Positions 1 through 10,775 of a DNA stretch of 33,470 nucleotides are shown here, in pieces (the first letter of the stretch is position 1; each line of letters begins with the position of its first letter). Made by a program: the position numbers and the translations under genes. Below the pieces are notes generated by a model, which worked only from the letters and a program-made list of their open reading frames with translations, ran no database searches and was not told where the DNA came from. The stretch is from positions 184,685,605 to 184,719,074 of the forward strand of contig JBOZIK010000001.1 of NCBI GenBank assembly GCA_051453625.1, given 5' to 3'. The DNA is from Welwitschia mirabilis (Eukaryota > Gnetophyta > Gnetopsida > Welwitschiales).

Positions 1-195
1 TGGCATGAGTATTCCTTCCACGTCACAAGTTAGCACCAGAACCTCTACTCCCTTACAAATCGAAGCCTCTCAAAACAAAGAGTCTTAAAGATGCTCCTCT
101 CTTCCCACAAGAACCAAACAGGACCGTCCCAAAGACGCCATCTTAAGTAATCCTTCAGAGGGAACTACTACAAGAAGTAGTAAGCATGTTAACTG

Positions 196-491
196 TAGCT
201 TCCTTTGTTTTTTATCTAACATTGAACCAAGAACATTTCAGGAAGCAGAAAATGACGAACCATGAATGCTAGCCATGCAAAAAGAGCTCAACCNNNNNNN
301 NNNNNNNNNNNNNNNNNNNNNNNNNNNNNNNNNNNNNNNNNNNNNNNNNNNNNNNNNNNNNNNNNNNNNNNNNNNNNNNNNNNNNNNNNNNNNTAGCTTC
401 CTTTGTTTTTTATCTAACATTGAACCAAGAACATTTCAGGAAGTAGAAAATGACGAACCATGAATGCTAGCCATGCAAAAAGAGCTCAACC
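196..491 (+). repeat. 98-bp near-identical repeat flanking a 100-N gap (294-393)
   Basis: Bases 196-293 and 394-491 are the same pol linker sequence with one visible difference (GAAGCAGAA versus GAAGTAGAA). Element D needs this segment only once. The likeliest explanation is two overlapping contigs, or two haplotypes, placed end to end with a default 100-N spacer. Confidence 0.85.
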
Positions 492-929
492 AATTTGAAC
501 GAAACAAAGTTTGGAATCTAGTGCCTCCACCAAAAGGAAGCATGTCATTGGAACAAAATGGGTGTTCAAAAACAAAAGAGATGAAAACCACATCATCATC
601 CAAAACAAAGCAAGACTGGTAGCTTAAGGTTATTACCAACAAGAAGGAAGTGATTATGGTGAGACATTCGCTCTAGTTGCCAGGTTAGAAGCTATCCGCA
701 TATTACTTGCTTTTACATGTTTTCATCAAATAAAATTATTTCAAATGGATGTCAAGAGTGCTTTTTAAACAAATTCATAAATGGGGAAGTCTATGTTGCC
801 CAACCTCCAAGATTCGTTGATCCAAAATTTCCAAATCACGTCTACAAATTAAATAAAGTCCTGTATAGGTTGAAATAGGCTCCTAGAGCATGGTTCGATA
901 GATTAAACTCATTTCACTTAGATAATGGT

Positions 930-1352
930 TTGAGAAAGGGTAATGCTGATCCAACTCTCTTCATTAAAAGGGACAAAGAAAACATTCTTATTGCTCAAAT
1001 TTATGTTGTTAATATTATTTTTGAATCCACTAGGAATTCTCTTACCTTGGAAATTGTTGATCTCATGCAAAACGAATTTGAAATGAGCTTAATAGGAGAA
1101 CTACATTTCTTTTTAGGACTTCGAATAAAGCAAGGAAAGGATGGAATCTACATTCTTATTGCTCAAATTTATGTTGATAATATTATTTTTGGATCCACTA
1201 AGAATTCTCTTACCTTGGAATTTGTTGATCTCATGCAAAGCGAATTTGAAATGAGCTTAATAGGAGAATTACATTTCTTTTTAGGACTTCAAATAAAGCA
1301 AGGAAAGGATGGAATCATCGGCTATCAATCTAAGTATGTTCAGATATCGTAG
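930..1352 (+). pseudogene. Copia D reverse transcriptase C-terminal part with internal tandem duplication
   Basis: This 140-residue open stretch is the C-terminal part of RT in element D. It contains the region of the catalytic YVDD box twice. The first copy reads YVVN, so both aspartates are lost. The second reads YVDN, with one aspartate kept. Each box is followed by the family's FEMSLIGELHFFLGL block. Upstream, pol continues in other frames with stops, so the ATG at 930 is an internal methionine, not a real start. The product would not be an active polymerase. Confidence 0.85.
984..1319 (+). repeat. In-frame 168-bp tandem duplication inside RT
   Basis: Copy 1 (984-1151) and copy 2 (1152-1319) start at the same ATTCTTATTGCTCAAAT and run in phase for 56 codons. 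They differ at scattered bases (for example TATGTTGTT versus TATGTTGAT, and AACGAATTT versus AGCGAATTT). The length is a multiple of three, so the frame survives. The differences mean the duplication is not recent, or that a diverged copy was captured. Confidence 0.92.
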
Positions 1353-1639
1353 TTAAATACAACATAACAGAGTCAAAAGATGCTAAAACTCCTATGTCAA
1401 CTAGTGCTAAAACAAGCAAAGACAAACTCGAAAAGAAAGTGTATCAAAAACTTTTTTGAGGCCTTATAAGCAGCTTACTTTATGTTATCGCTAGCAAACC
1501 TGACATTGCCTATAGTGTAGGAGTTTGTGCTAGATATCAAGCTGACCAAGTAGAATCTCACCTGACCAAGTCACAAGAATCCTGAGATATCTCAAGTCCA
1601 GTCAAAACCTCAGCCTTTGGTATGACTACAACACTACAT

Positions 1640-2090
1640 TAGATCTCGTAGGAAATAGTGATGTTGATTGGGCAAGGTGTGCTGATGACAAGAAAAGCAC
1701 CAGTGGTGCTTGCTTATGGGAAATTGCTTAGTTTCTTGGTCAAGTGGAAAGCAAACCACAATCTCCCTATCCACTGCTGAAGCTAAATATATAGCTGGAG
1801 GAGCTTGTTGTACTTAGCTCCTTTGGATGAAGTAGATGATGATCGATTTTCGTGTCAAGCTTGAGAAGATCAAAATTTATTGTGACAACACCAGCACCAT
1901 AAACATCACCAAAAATCCAGTTCAGCATTCGAGAACCAAGCATATAGATATTAGAAATCATTTCATTTGAGAACATGTTCGAAATAACAACATTACTCTT
2001 GAATACATCTCAATTGACAGACAAATTGCGGACATCGTGACTAAGAGTTTGAGTGAGAATAAATCTGTATTTTTTAGAAAAAAATCTTGA
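1640..2090 (+). pseudogene. Copia D RNase H and pol C-terminus
   Basis: Broken RNase H of element D. Visible motifs are [45 protein letters not shown] and [10 protein letters not shown] frameshift lies near 1715 and stops fall near 1816 and 1968. The domain would degrade RNA in RNA/DNA hybrids during reverse transcription. The tail ends with KSLSENKSVFFRKKS before a stop. Confidence 0.85.
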
Positions 2091-3309
2091 AGTAGGGATT
2101 AATTCCCTCTTTACCCTGTGGTATTGTAAAGTGATTTGTAACATTCTAGCTCTCTTCCATGTATACCAGATAGTGATCTCGCCTTTACCTCTCTTTCAGA
2201 TTCTCAACTAGCTAACGATTTCACCTCTTCTGCAAGGAAGACACACGAAGGCAACAGAAGGAGCTTTATCAACTACACATCTTTGGCAATTCCAATGCTT
2301 TCCATCAAGTTTTGTAATTCATTGTTTTCAGTTATCTACTTCTATAATGTAACAGTCCTTCCTACGCCTTGTCTGGGAGAGGCTTATTTATACTTGTCTC
2401 CTCTCCATTTCAAGGCAAGCGATGTTTTCAAAGAGATTAATAAAAGAGTTCTTTTCTTTTCTCATGACTTTACTAGTTAGCGTTTGCAAGCATAATAAAG
2501 AATACGAAGGACCTTTACTGGGGTAATCCCTATTGTGAGAGAAAGAGAGACCCTTTGTCTTCAACAAAGGAAGAATGCTCTCTTGGTGTACCCTTTTTGA
2601 TCCCCTTTTCTGAAGAACTACACCCACTTAATTATAGCCCTGGGAGGAGATCCAATTGGAACATCTAATCTCATACCCAAGACTTATTCCACCCCTCACC
2701 TGGCACCTTCAAACAATCTGAGGATACCTCCTTCCTTATGAAGCCGTCCTCCTATTCCTTACCCTTTATCTCCTATTTTCTTCTCCTTTTCTAACCTACC
2801 TTAGTACCTGGGAGGTTTTACCCACTAGGCCTAGCCCATGCTCTACGTCTATTCCCTAGTTACTCTATACCCTGAGGGAAATCATATTAGGTATCTAATT
2901 TCTAGCTGGCCTCTAAAACATGTCTAGGACCTCAGCATGAAAAGAAGATGTTGTTGTCCTTTCCAATCCTAGGGAAGGGAATTTGCATCAATAGTAGGGT
3001 TGAGCTAGTAAGGCTGAGTTTTTCTCCCCCACAAAATGATATTAATTCGCTTTTATTGTTTTGGTTACATTTAGTAACTGTGATTAATTGAGTAAGCAAA
3101 CCATGGATTAGACCATTTCATTATGTCATTTTCAACTTCAGTTTTTTTTAATACATTTATTTTGACACGCTTCTATAGACTTCATGTTTGTTACCAATGT
3201 GAATGATTTCGATCACTCATTAGAGTCGCATTCCTATGGTTAGCTATCTTTAATGGTGTCAACATTAATGTCAATACTAAACATTTAGAAAAACTAGACA
3301 TGAAAGTTT
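2091..3309. other. Region without recognisable gene
   Basis: About 1.2 kb between the pol stop of element D and a minus-strand LTR. It should include the 3' untranslated part of element D and perhaps its LTR, but no clear TG...CA borders or polypurine tract were found. The short open frames here look like chance. Confidence 0.5.
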
Positions 3310-3700
3310 TGTTAGGATCAAATAAGCACCCTAGAGGGGGAGTGAATAGGGTAATTTCTCTTTACTGCTTTATTAGACTATAAACTCAAATCAGAAACTT
3401 CGCAAATAATTGATAAACNNNNNNNNNNNNNNNNNNNNNNNNNNNNNNNNNNNNNNNNNNNNNNNNNNNNNNNNNNNNNNNNNNNNNNNNNNNNNNNNNN
3501 NNNNNNNNNNNNNNNNNNCAGTTAGCAGGGCGGACGTCCCGTCTGGCACAGCTTCTGAATTACTACAAGAAACGATGTGCTGAAACCAGTTCTTCATTCA
3601 TCATTGAAACCCATCATCTCTACAAGTTTAGTTGTTGTTTTCAAGCACAATAAGTCAATAACCAATTTATTATTACATAAAGTTCCCCTTTAGGTATTAT
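3310..3700 (-). mobile_element. LTR fragment, minus orientation (SIRE-like U5 end at 3310)
   Basis: Read on the minus strand, the sequence ends with CCCTATTCACTCCCCCTCTA, then GGGTGCTTATTTGATCCTAACA. This is the characteristic U5 end of many plant Copia LTRs and also resembles the LTR end at 15254. No primer-binding site follows it, so this is a 3' LTR, a solo LTR or a fragment. A 100-N gap (3419-3518) cuts it. Just beyond the gap is a GGCGGACGTCCC motif, similar in type to motifs in the LTRs at 14154-15254 and 16640-17770. The right border is a guess. Confidence 0.65.
3419..3518. other. Assembly gap (100 N)
   Basis: Unresolved bases inside the minus-strand LTR fragment. The true length is unknown because 100 N is a common default. 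Confidence 0.95.
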
Positions 3701-5936
3701 GTACATTTGAGAACAATGTAGTAATCAAGAGAACATTAAAACGCTTTGACAATGGTAGCAACCCTCAACCGAAAAGGTTTGTCATCCATCATTAATTCAT
3801 TTCAGTCCTATTGTTTGCCATCGATGCAAACTTGAGAAGATCAAAACAGACAATATGAAAAGACCTAAATCACAAGGTCTTATAATAAAATTATGGAATA
3901 ACCCATTTTGAATAAATTAGTCATAGGCTAATGAACAAAAACAGTGCAAAGCTTCTTATGGTTAACAGCCTAGAATAAGTGTTCACCAAACACACAAGTT
4001 AAGCCTCTTTTATTCAAAAATAATGATTCTTTGTTATTGTTCAAGCATCAATGCCAATGATTTCCTACATAACATTAATAGATAACGGAAAAGAACAGAA
4101 TTACATATAGAAGGGGGGATAGATGAAACAACCAAAGCATAAATCTTCCCGAGTTGGTGATGCCAAATTTGACATAATCAAGCCAAATTCAATTGAACAA
4201 GTCAAATCTTATCCTTCAAGTTGATGCCAACCCTCGCAATCAAACACTGACAAGTGGTACTGATAACGTTGATTGATTGCTATGGAATCGGAATTTAATC
4301 TTGGTTGCAACAACAGTGCCAATATTTAATTCTCATGTTAAGTCAAATGATGATAACAAACTGCATAGGTTTTCCTACGAAAATGAAGAAGAAAAATGAA
4401 GTGAACAATCAATTAATACAAAAGAAAACATAATGTACAAAAGGACTATTGGTTAAGAAGTCTGACAAGAGTGAAAACATAACATCAAAGACATCAAACA
4501 AAACAAGGTAGCCAAGATCAAGAAATGGTAGTATTTAAAACAAGATTAAAAAAAATAGTGGAGTAGGACTAACTATATGTAATGAGTTATTCAACATGAC
4601 CTTTAAAAAGATCATTATTGTAACCTTCAGAACAAGCCTAACAAACAAAAAGAAGGAATGGTGTTCATAAATTGACAAAACCATCTGTCAATCACACTGA
4701 ATATTAGGATAAAACATCAAAGTTCAAATGTGATACAATAATTTGAAACAATACCACATGTTATAACAAAATTCAATCCAAACACTACTAGTAGAGTCCT
4801 TATGTCATTCAGAAATCAAGCTTAGTTATAGAAGCATAATGATTCTATTTAGCGCTTTGGAGTGCCTTGAGAAGGGTATGAAAGTAAAAACTAAAAGGAT
4901 AGCTAAAAGAACAAAATTTGAACTATCCCATGATGCCTCAACAACCACATCATTGTTTTAACGACTTTTATACCCCTACCCAAAAACTTTTGCTTGAACC
5001 CAATTAACTCCAAGCTTCTTACCTTTTGAGCATTCAACCCTGGCATCTATAGTGACTTGGTGATTAAATAGTCTGCAAAAGTAGAAAGTCAGCGATCTCA
5101 AAAAAAGAGTTGAGTCATCGAGTTGGAGAATAGTCATCAAAAAAGTCGGCCAAAAAAGTTGGTTTTCAAAAATTATTAAAAAATCAATTCTCTCTAATTT
5201 CAATAATGTAAGACATTACTAGACACCTTTTCGCCCTTTAACAATGATATAAGAACATCTAAATCAATATGTTTACATGGCCTATGGCTTTTAGCAAATT
5301 AGCAATCAAATGTTGAATATAAAATTAAAGCCACAATTTAGATAGGATGATGAATGACCAATTTAGACCCATGTTACGCATCTCAGACATGTGTTAAGCA
5401 AATGGAAACATTTCAACAACAGAACAGTATAAAATCTACATTTATTTAAAAATAACTAGTATCTTAGTCAAAAGTTTTAGGTTATTTTCTTAAAATAATT
5501 AATGTCCTAGTCAAAGTTTTTAGGCTGAGTATTTTTCAAGAATAACAACAATTAATCAAGAAGAGTGGTTGTTTTCATAAGAGATTGATGGCTAGTTGAT
5601 GATTTTATAAAAATTGGTAAGTTTTTAAGACAAAGTAAGTCAAAACCTAATGATATATTAAAAGAGTCATAATTTCTTTTTAGTTTTTTTAATTGATAGG
5701 CTTAATGAAAAGTTTGCAATAACCACTTGTCATATTCGGAATAAATGTTTAGTTTGCCTATTAAAATTAACAGGCTTGTTAAGCATACACATTCAAAATA
5801 GAAGTGAACAACGTGTTAGAGGTTTTCTCTTAAAATTTTACTCACCTAATGCACTTTTTCTTTTTCTTTTTCTATTTTAGAATGATTAAACAAAGAGAAA
5901 ACCACTTGCTTATTTTGAGGGGCTGACTAGGAAGTT
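3701..5936. other. AT-rich region without recognisable gene
   Basis: About 2.2 kb with no protein family recognised in any frame. The longest open frame, 4976-5203 on the minus strand (75 residues), has no recognisable motif. The minus strand near 5070-5170 has several GACT motifs next to TTTTTTTGAG, recalling the first 250 bp of the inverted-repeat unit at 6853. This stretch may therefore be the interior of the same unclassified element. Confidence 0.45.
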
Positions 5937-6853
5937 ATGAAAGAATTCACTAAACAAAGACGACGTTTTTTTTTTTCCATTTTTTTGTAACTATAATATG
6001 TGCTTTCATTTAAGATCCATTCTTGTTAATTCATTTCCCATAGCCATTTGAAACTTATAAAGTTTATTTGCAATTATGAAATGTNNNNNNNNNNNNNNNN
6101 NNNNNNNNNNNNNNNNNNNNNNNNNNNNNNNNNNNNNNNNNNNNNNNNNNNNNNNNNNNNNNNNNNNNNNNNNNNNNNNNNNNNTGAAACTTATAAAGTT
6201 TATTTGCAATTATGAAATGTATAATTTCTTCTAATAACATTAGATTATATTAAATGCTTCAAAATTTTTATGATATTTATATCTTCCAAATAACGTGTAA
6301 GTTGCAATTATAATATCACTCTATGCTTATGTCGTCAATCCAAGACCTAGATACAGATGACATCTCGTAATGAAATCTCATTATTATTTACTATAGTTTG
6401 AGTAAACAAAGCTCTTCTTATCATAGTTTGCTCAATATTTTATTGAGTATGAAAGTTTAATAAACCCAAGACATTCATCGTTATGAAAGTTTTAATAAAC
6501 CCTAGCAAACCGAACTTCTCCATCTCAAAATTAAAAAATGAACTCACGTTTTTCACAGAGAAGAGCTATGTGTATGCGAGCGCGTTTTTCTCTGCCTGCA
6601 CGCAATTTTTCTCCGTCTGCGTGAATGAGCGCATGAAAAGCTGAAGCTCAAGAAGTTTTAGCAGTGTTGTGCCACTCACGCACACGACAACAACAAAAAA
6701 TTTTTAATGTTTCATGCGCTTAGACGCCTCAGGCCACCGTACCAAGTAATCAGCAGGAGTCGGCAGAAAAAGTCACGCCAACTCAAAAAAAGTCAGTGCA
6801 AAGCAATCGGCATCACTAATCATCATAACGGCGTTTAGTCGCCACCAAATTAA
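5937..6853 (-). repeat. Left copy of a ~0.9-kb inverted interspersed repeat (partner 32498-33455)
   Basis: The reverse complement of this segment aligns over its whole length with 32498-33455, with small indels and roughly 80-90% identity by eye. Shared landmarks are GACTAAACG near the outer end, CACGCAG...GAGAAAAA, GTGAAAAACGTG, TTGAGCAAACTATGATAAGA and GTCATCTGTATCTAGGTCTT. No protein is encoded. The outer end (6853 here) is rich in GACT motifs. The other end of the element is not resolved. A 100-N gap sits at 6085-6184. Confidence 0.88.
6049..6220. repeat. 36-bp exact repeat flanking a 100-N gap (6085-6184)
   Basis: Bases 6049-6084 and 6185-6220 are identical. The partner copy at 32498-33455 has this segment once, which supports an unmerged contig overlap rather than a real duplication. 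Confidence 0.85.
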
Positions 6854-7296
6854 CCAACAGTGTAAAAACTCTATTGGACAACCAATATAGCAATTAAACT
6901 CAAGTCTAGATGTCTATTTATCATAGATAATCATTTCTAGGACAACATATAATACTTTTGACACCTTCCATGTTCCTTAAAACCCTAATTTTATCTTCAG
7001 ATACCCCTCTAAATCCTACTATTTAGAATCTGATAGCAGTGTAACAATGGTTTATAAAAGTTTGAAAAAGAAAGCCTAATCATTTTAGCACTTCAAAAGC
7101 TCTTTACCACTCTATCCAACATTTCCAGTATTCTCAAAGCTTAAAGCATAGTCTTTTCATCCACATTAACCTCTTCAAGTAGGGTCATGAAGCATGCATG
7201 AGCCCACTGTAATGTTGTTGTGATTTAAGGCTAATGAAAAGAGCATTTTCTACAACCTCCATTCTATTAGCATCATACAAGAATTCCTAAGTTTTT
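6854..7296. other. Region without recognisable feature
   Basis: About 440 bp between the inverted-repeat copy and the duplicated gene 3' region. Nothing was recognised on either strand. Confidence 0.5.
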
Positions 7297-8720
7297 GTTG
7301 TTAAGATTATGAAAGCAAATTCCTCGCTTCATGTTGCTACTCTGATTCATCATTTGGAGATGAATATAGAAGGTTGCTAGGTTGACTTAGATAATGATGG
7401 CTTGTGTTGAAGAAATTGCTAATTTGACAGCATCATGGAGGAAATCTAATTAATTCTTTTCTGACTTTAGTCCTCTATGAGTGTATCTCCTTAGTAGTTT
7501 ATGTCATTGGATGTTAGACTAAAGTCCAAACATTGGTCGAGGATAGTTTTGGTGTTGGTCTAACATGTGCAAATGTAAATTATCTTGTCTATGTTGTAAT
7601 CCAATCTTAAACAATCATGCTATAAGCATGTTGTATCTAAGGGAAGTGATACCCCATGTTTATTTGCTGTAATATAATTCTTCATATTTAAGCATGTTGT
7701 GGGATTGCTTATTCATTGTAAGGCTAATAGTCATCTAAAGAAATATCCCTTGCAAAAGTCTTTTAGTTATACTATTGGAGTTCATTGTGTGAAGAAGTAT
7801 TGTCAATGATGGAAGGAATAATAGGGTTTCTAGCCTTGGAAACTGTGTTGTACTATGTTTCATTGTTGATCAAATATTAAGGATCTTTTGGATTGATGAT
7901 TGTAGATGCATTTTTTTGTTTGATCTCTTCATTCTTGCATAATACATGACATTTCTTGCATGATTGATTATTAACATTCATAACAATTTGATTAAGCTTG
8001 AAAGTTGAAACTATTACGAAAAAGACCAACTACGTAAATGACACATCCTCAATTTGTTAGTGAACTGCTCGTTAATTTATGTTCCTGTAAGGATTTGTTA
8101 TAAAAATTAGAAAGAGTATAGTAATGTTGGATTCATACAAGATGACATGGTAGTTCCAAGTGTTGGAGACACCTATGTCAAAACTTGTGTTATTAAAGAC
8201 ACCTTGGATCTGCAAGTATGATTCTTGGATTCATGGATATCATGTTCTGTATAACACAATATTTTATAATATGATCGAGGGTATCTCATTGATGAGATTA
8301 TTATGTTGATACAAGCCCTTACACAAGATTTACCTTGACGAGGTTTTTAGAAATATTTGACACCTTATACACTTTCTTAAATTAGTTATTGCTATATGAT
8401 TTGTTATCTCATATTCTAAGTAATCTTAACCATTTACACCTTTGAGATATCTTAGGTGTTCTTTAACTACGTTATGACCTTTCATATCTCCTTTAATTAA
8501 GATACATAATTATTTGGTACAAATGTACAATAATGTTTAATTTTTAAGTTTTAATTTGCGTGTGTGCATATAATGTTTTTATCTTTAAGTAGGTTTTGCA
8601 TTACATACTTAGGGTATAGGAGTATTTAATAATTAATATATTATCTATCTGTATAAATGTTAATTACATTCCAACACTACTAATGATGGGAATAAATCAA
8701 ATTTTTGCTCTAACCATTAG
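7297..8720 (+). repeat. Direct repeat R1, diverged duplicate of a gene 3' region (partner 10776-11385)
   Basis: The order of matching blocks is the same as in 10776-11385. They are a short coding-like tail (IHHLEMNIEGC here, LHHLDMNVECC there), TTTGACAGCATCA, ATAATAGGGTTT, ACATTTCTTGCATGATTGATTA, AAATGACACATCCT, GTGAACTGCT and ATTTTTGCTCTAAC. R1 is longer because of about 190 bp extra around 7517-7700 and the inserted LTR-like block 8125-8676. It probably arose by duplication of the gene at 8757-10890 or a relative; much of the matching sequence is non-coding. Confidence 0.75.
8125..8676 (+). mobile_element. Candidate solo LTR (552 bp) inside R1
   Basis: The block begins TGTTGGA and ends TCCAACA, a 7-bp perfect inverted terminus of the TG...CA type. 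It is absent at the matching place in R2, which fits an insertion. The flanks are AGTAA on the left and CTACTAA on the right, so a 5-bp target duplication is only approximate (AGTAA versus ACTAA, two bases off). No coding sequence is present. Strand is unassigned in truth; plus is nominal. Confidence 0.45.
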
Positions 8721-10310
8721 CATCAAAGTATTTATTTAAGGGATTTGATGCAAATCTGAAGAACCTAACTGTCGACAGAGAAGGATGTTTGTGGTAGCAA
8801 TAGATCTTTATTTTCTGAGGGTTTTGATGGTGATGAATTTCCAAGGATCACATCTGTCTTTGAAGATTGTGGAAGGATTTGCTGAGTAAGAAGATCAACG
8901 AATCCAAAAATCAAAAAAAAATGGTGAAGCTTGTAGGCTATGATTTGTTAGAAGATGTTTATGCTAATGTATTTGGAACATTTCATGAAGGATAACATGT
9001 TGTCTACTGTGGTAATGATGCTAGCAGGTTCAGTTAATCAGTAAGGGGGAAGCTTGTGCTAGCACCATCTTATTCAAAAGTTGTTCATAGACATGCAAAA
9101 TTATTCCCATGAGAGGATGCAAGTTGTTACAATAAAAAATTCGAGAAAGGATGTATTGATAGGTATTTAAATCACAATACATATGATGGAGATGATCCTA
9201 GATAGGAGCTTTTCTTGCAATTGAAAAATGAATTCATCAAGAAACCAGATGATTTCATGATGAAGACCCGCTAGTTGAGAGGAAGTGGATGGATAGTGGG
9301 AGGACAATTCAATATGTCATGAACAAAATCAAACAGGAGCATTGATGGAAGAATAAGCTTAATAAACTTGATTTGACTTATATGCTTGAGTAGGAACTAC
9401 AGCATCAATAAATGACAAGAAATGCATAGTGATTTGTTATAAGCAAAAAGACAATTTCAATAAATTTTGGGGCCTTGAAGAATGCAAGGTGCATGTGGTT
9501 TGTGATGTTGAACTGTGGGAGGACCAAAAAATTACAAAGGAAACCTTTGCAGGGGATCCACAGAGAGACGCCAGTTGTGTCCACGAAGATAAAAAATGAT
9601 GATTACAAAGTTGATCCATATGTCTATAGGTCTGATTTCATGTCTGAAAATGAGGATGACATGCAGAAAAATAATGTCAATGATGACAGCAATAAAAGCC
9701 ATGGTATGGAATGAAGCCATGCACTGTATAGATGTTTTTCATATTGACTTAGAGGAGACTGGATCTGATTTTATCACAGAAAATGAATGGAATAGCCACA
9801 ACAATGATAGTATTGTCACAGGAAGTGAGGGCCTTGATCTTGAGTATGAAACCATTCATAAGACCAATGAATATGTTGCTGGTGTGTGCATGTACGGTTT
9901 GACTTTAAAATGGACATTCATGATTCGCTTGCTGATTTTGTAGTGCACAGCCATTAAAAATGTTGCATATGGAGCGAGATTGAATTCGCGAGGAAGCAAT
10001 GATGATAGCTGTGGAAAATCAGAATTTTTCCTTGGTAATTTACAGGTAGACAGCAAAGAAATAATTGCAGATTTGAAAACATTCAGCAATCAAAATGTTG
10101 TTTGCACAGGTTTTAGAAATGACAAAACATTGCAGAAGCAAGATATCTATAGAAGGATGAACTCACTTCATATGTTAGAGAGCAAGGAAAAAGCAAAGGC
10201 ATGGGAGATGGAGAAAATCTAGATGCAAGCAAAGGAAGACACGTGAATCAAAACCAAAATAGAAGATGGAGCATGCAACTGTTGCAAGAAAAAGAATGGA
10301 GACAATGGTA

Positions 10311-10315
10311 GAAAC
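10311..10315. repeat. Target site duplication GAAAC (left)
   Basis: Identical to 10759-10763 on the other side of the solo LTR. Five base pairs is the usual Ty1/Copia integrase footprint. Confidence 0.9.
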
Positions 10316-10758
10316 TGTTGATATGTGAAGCCAAATTATTCTTTTGTTAATGTCCCTCATGTTATGTCTTTACCCAACTTTAATATTGTAAAAAGAGGTT
10401 TCTATTTCAAAATTGTCCTTGGGGGCGTTCGGCAAAAAAGGGACATATGTTAAGAGCGGCCTGATGCCTTCTTTAAGCTTTTGGCTGGTAGCCCTAATTG
10501 GCTATAACCCTTAGCCTATTTAAACGTGATGTGAGGGTTGTTTGTTAGACAAAGAAAGAGACAGAGTTGATAGAGTTATGTGAGGCATCCTTGCCTAAAG
10601 CCTAATTGTTGGCTTGTAATGTTTGAAAAAGATAATCGATCTCTGCATTGCTTTCTCATGGTTTTTCCCCTCATTGGGGTTTTCCACATAAACTGTTATG
10701 TCTCTGTGTTCTCTTCCTGCTCTCTTTAATCGCTTTGCTGTTGTGTATTTTCGTAACA
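10316..10758 (+). mobile_element. Solo LTR of the Copia A family (443 bp)
   Basis: It starts TGTTGATATGTGAAGCC and ends TTTTCGTAACA. It matches in reverse the two LTRs of element A (20080-20512 and 24827-25268) along its full length, including the TATTTAAA promoter box (10517-10524), the GGCATCC/GCC direct motifs and the CCCCTCATTGGGGTTTTCCA segment. Exact 5-bp duplications flank it. A complete element inserted here and was then reduced to one LTR by LTR-LTR recombination. It interrupts the unidentified gene at 8757-10890. Confidence 0.93.
10517..10524 (+). promoter_or_regulatory. TATA-like box TATTTAAA in solo LTR
   Basis: Located mid-LTR, as expected for the U3/R promoter. The related sequence in element A's LTRs reads CCTATTTAATGG on the minus strand. 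Confidence 0.5.
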
Positions 10759-10763
10759 GAAAC
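10759..10763. repeat. Target site duplication GAAAC (right)
   Basis: Matches 10311-10315 exactly. Confidence 0.9.
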
Positions 10764-10775
10764 TTGTCTTCATGA

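Larger units (their letters stand above)
1..2090 (+). mobile_element. Copia element D, 3' half of pol (RT and RNase H), degenerate
   Basis: Translated pieces in changing frames follow the order of a Ty1/Copia pol. First comes the linker before RT (NIEPRTFQE, then AMQKELNQFERNKVW), then the RT start (GTKWVFKNK), motif A (LFQMDVKSAF, about 740), the YVDD region (around 1000-1200), RNase H (GNSDVDWARCADDKKSTSG, about 1650) and the conserved pol tail ([14 protein letters not shown], then IADIVTKSLSEN, ending about 2087). Stops and frameshifts occur throughout, for example a stop after KARLVA and another inside the alanine-proline-arginine block near 875. The tail resembles the SIRE/Tork side of plant Copia; this lineage call is by eye. 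The 5' half lies outside the window. No 3' LTR could be defined right after the stop. Confidence 0.88.

Noticed and set aside
2348-2392. Possible minus-strand LTR end (TGTAACAGTCC) with TATAAATA box
   Set aside because: No matching opposite border, primer site or second copy was found; a TATA-like word alone is weak in AT-rich DNA.
4976-5203. 75-residue minus-strand open frame
   Set aside because: No recognisable motif, no coding context and an AT-rich surround; probably chance, although its GACT-rich 5' part may belong to the unclassified repeat.
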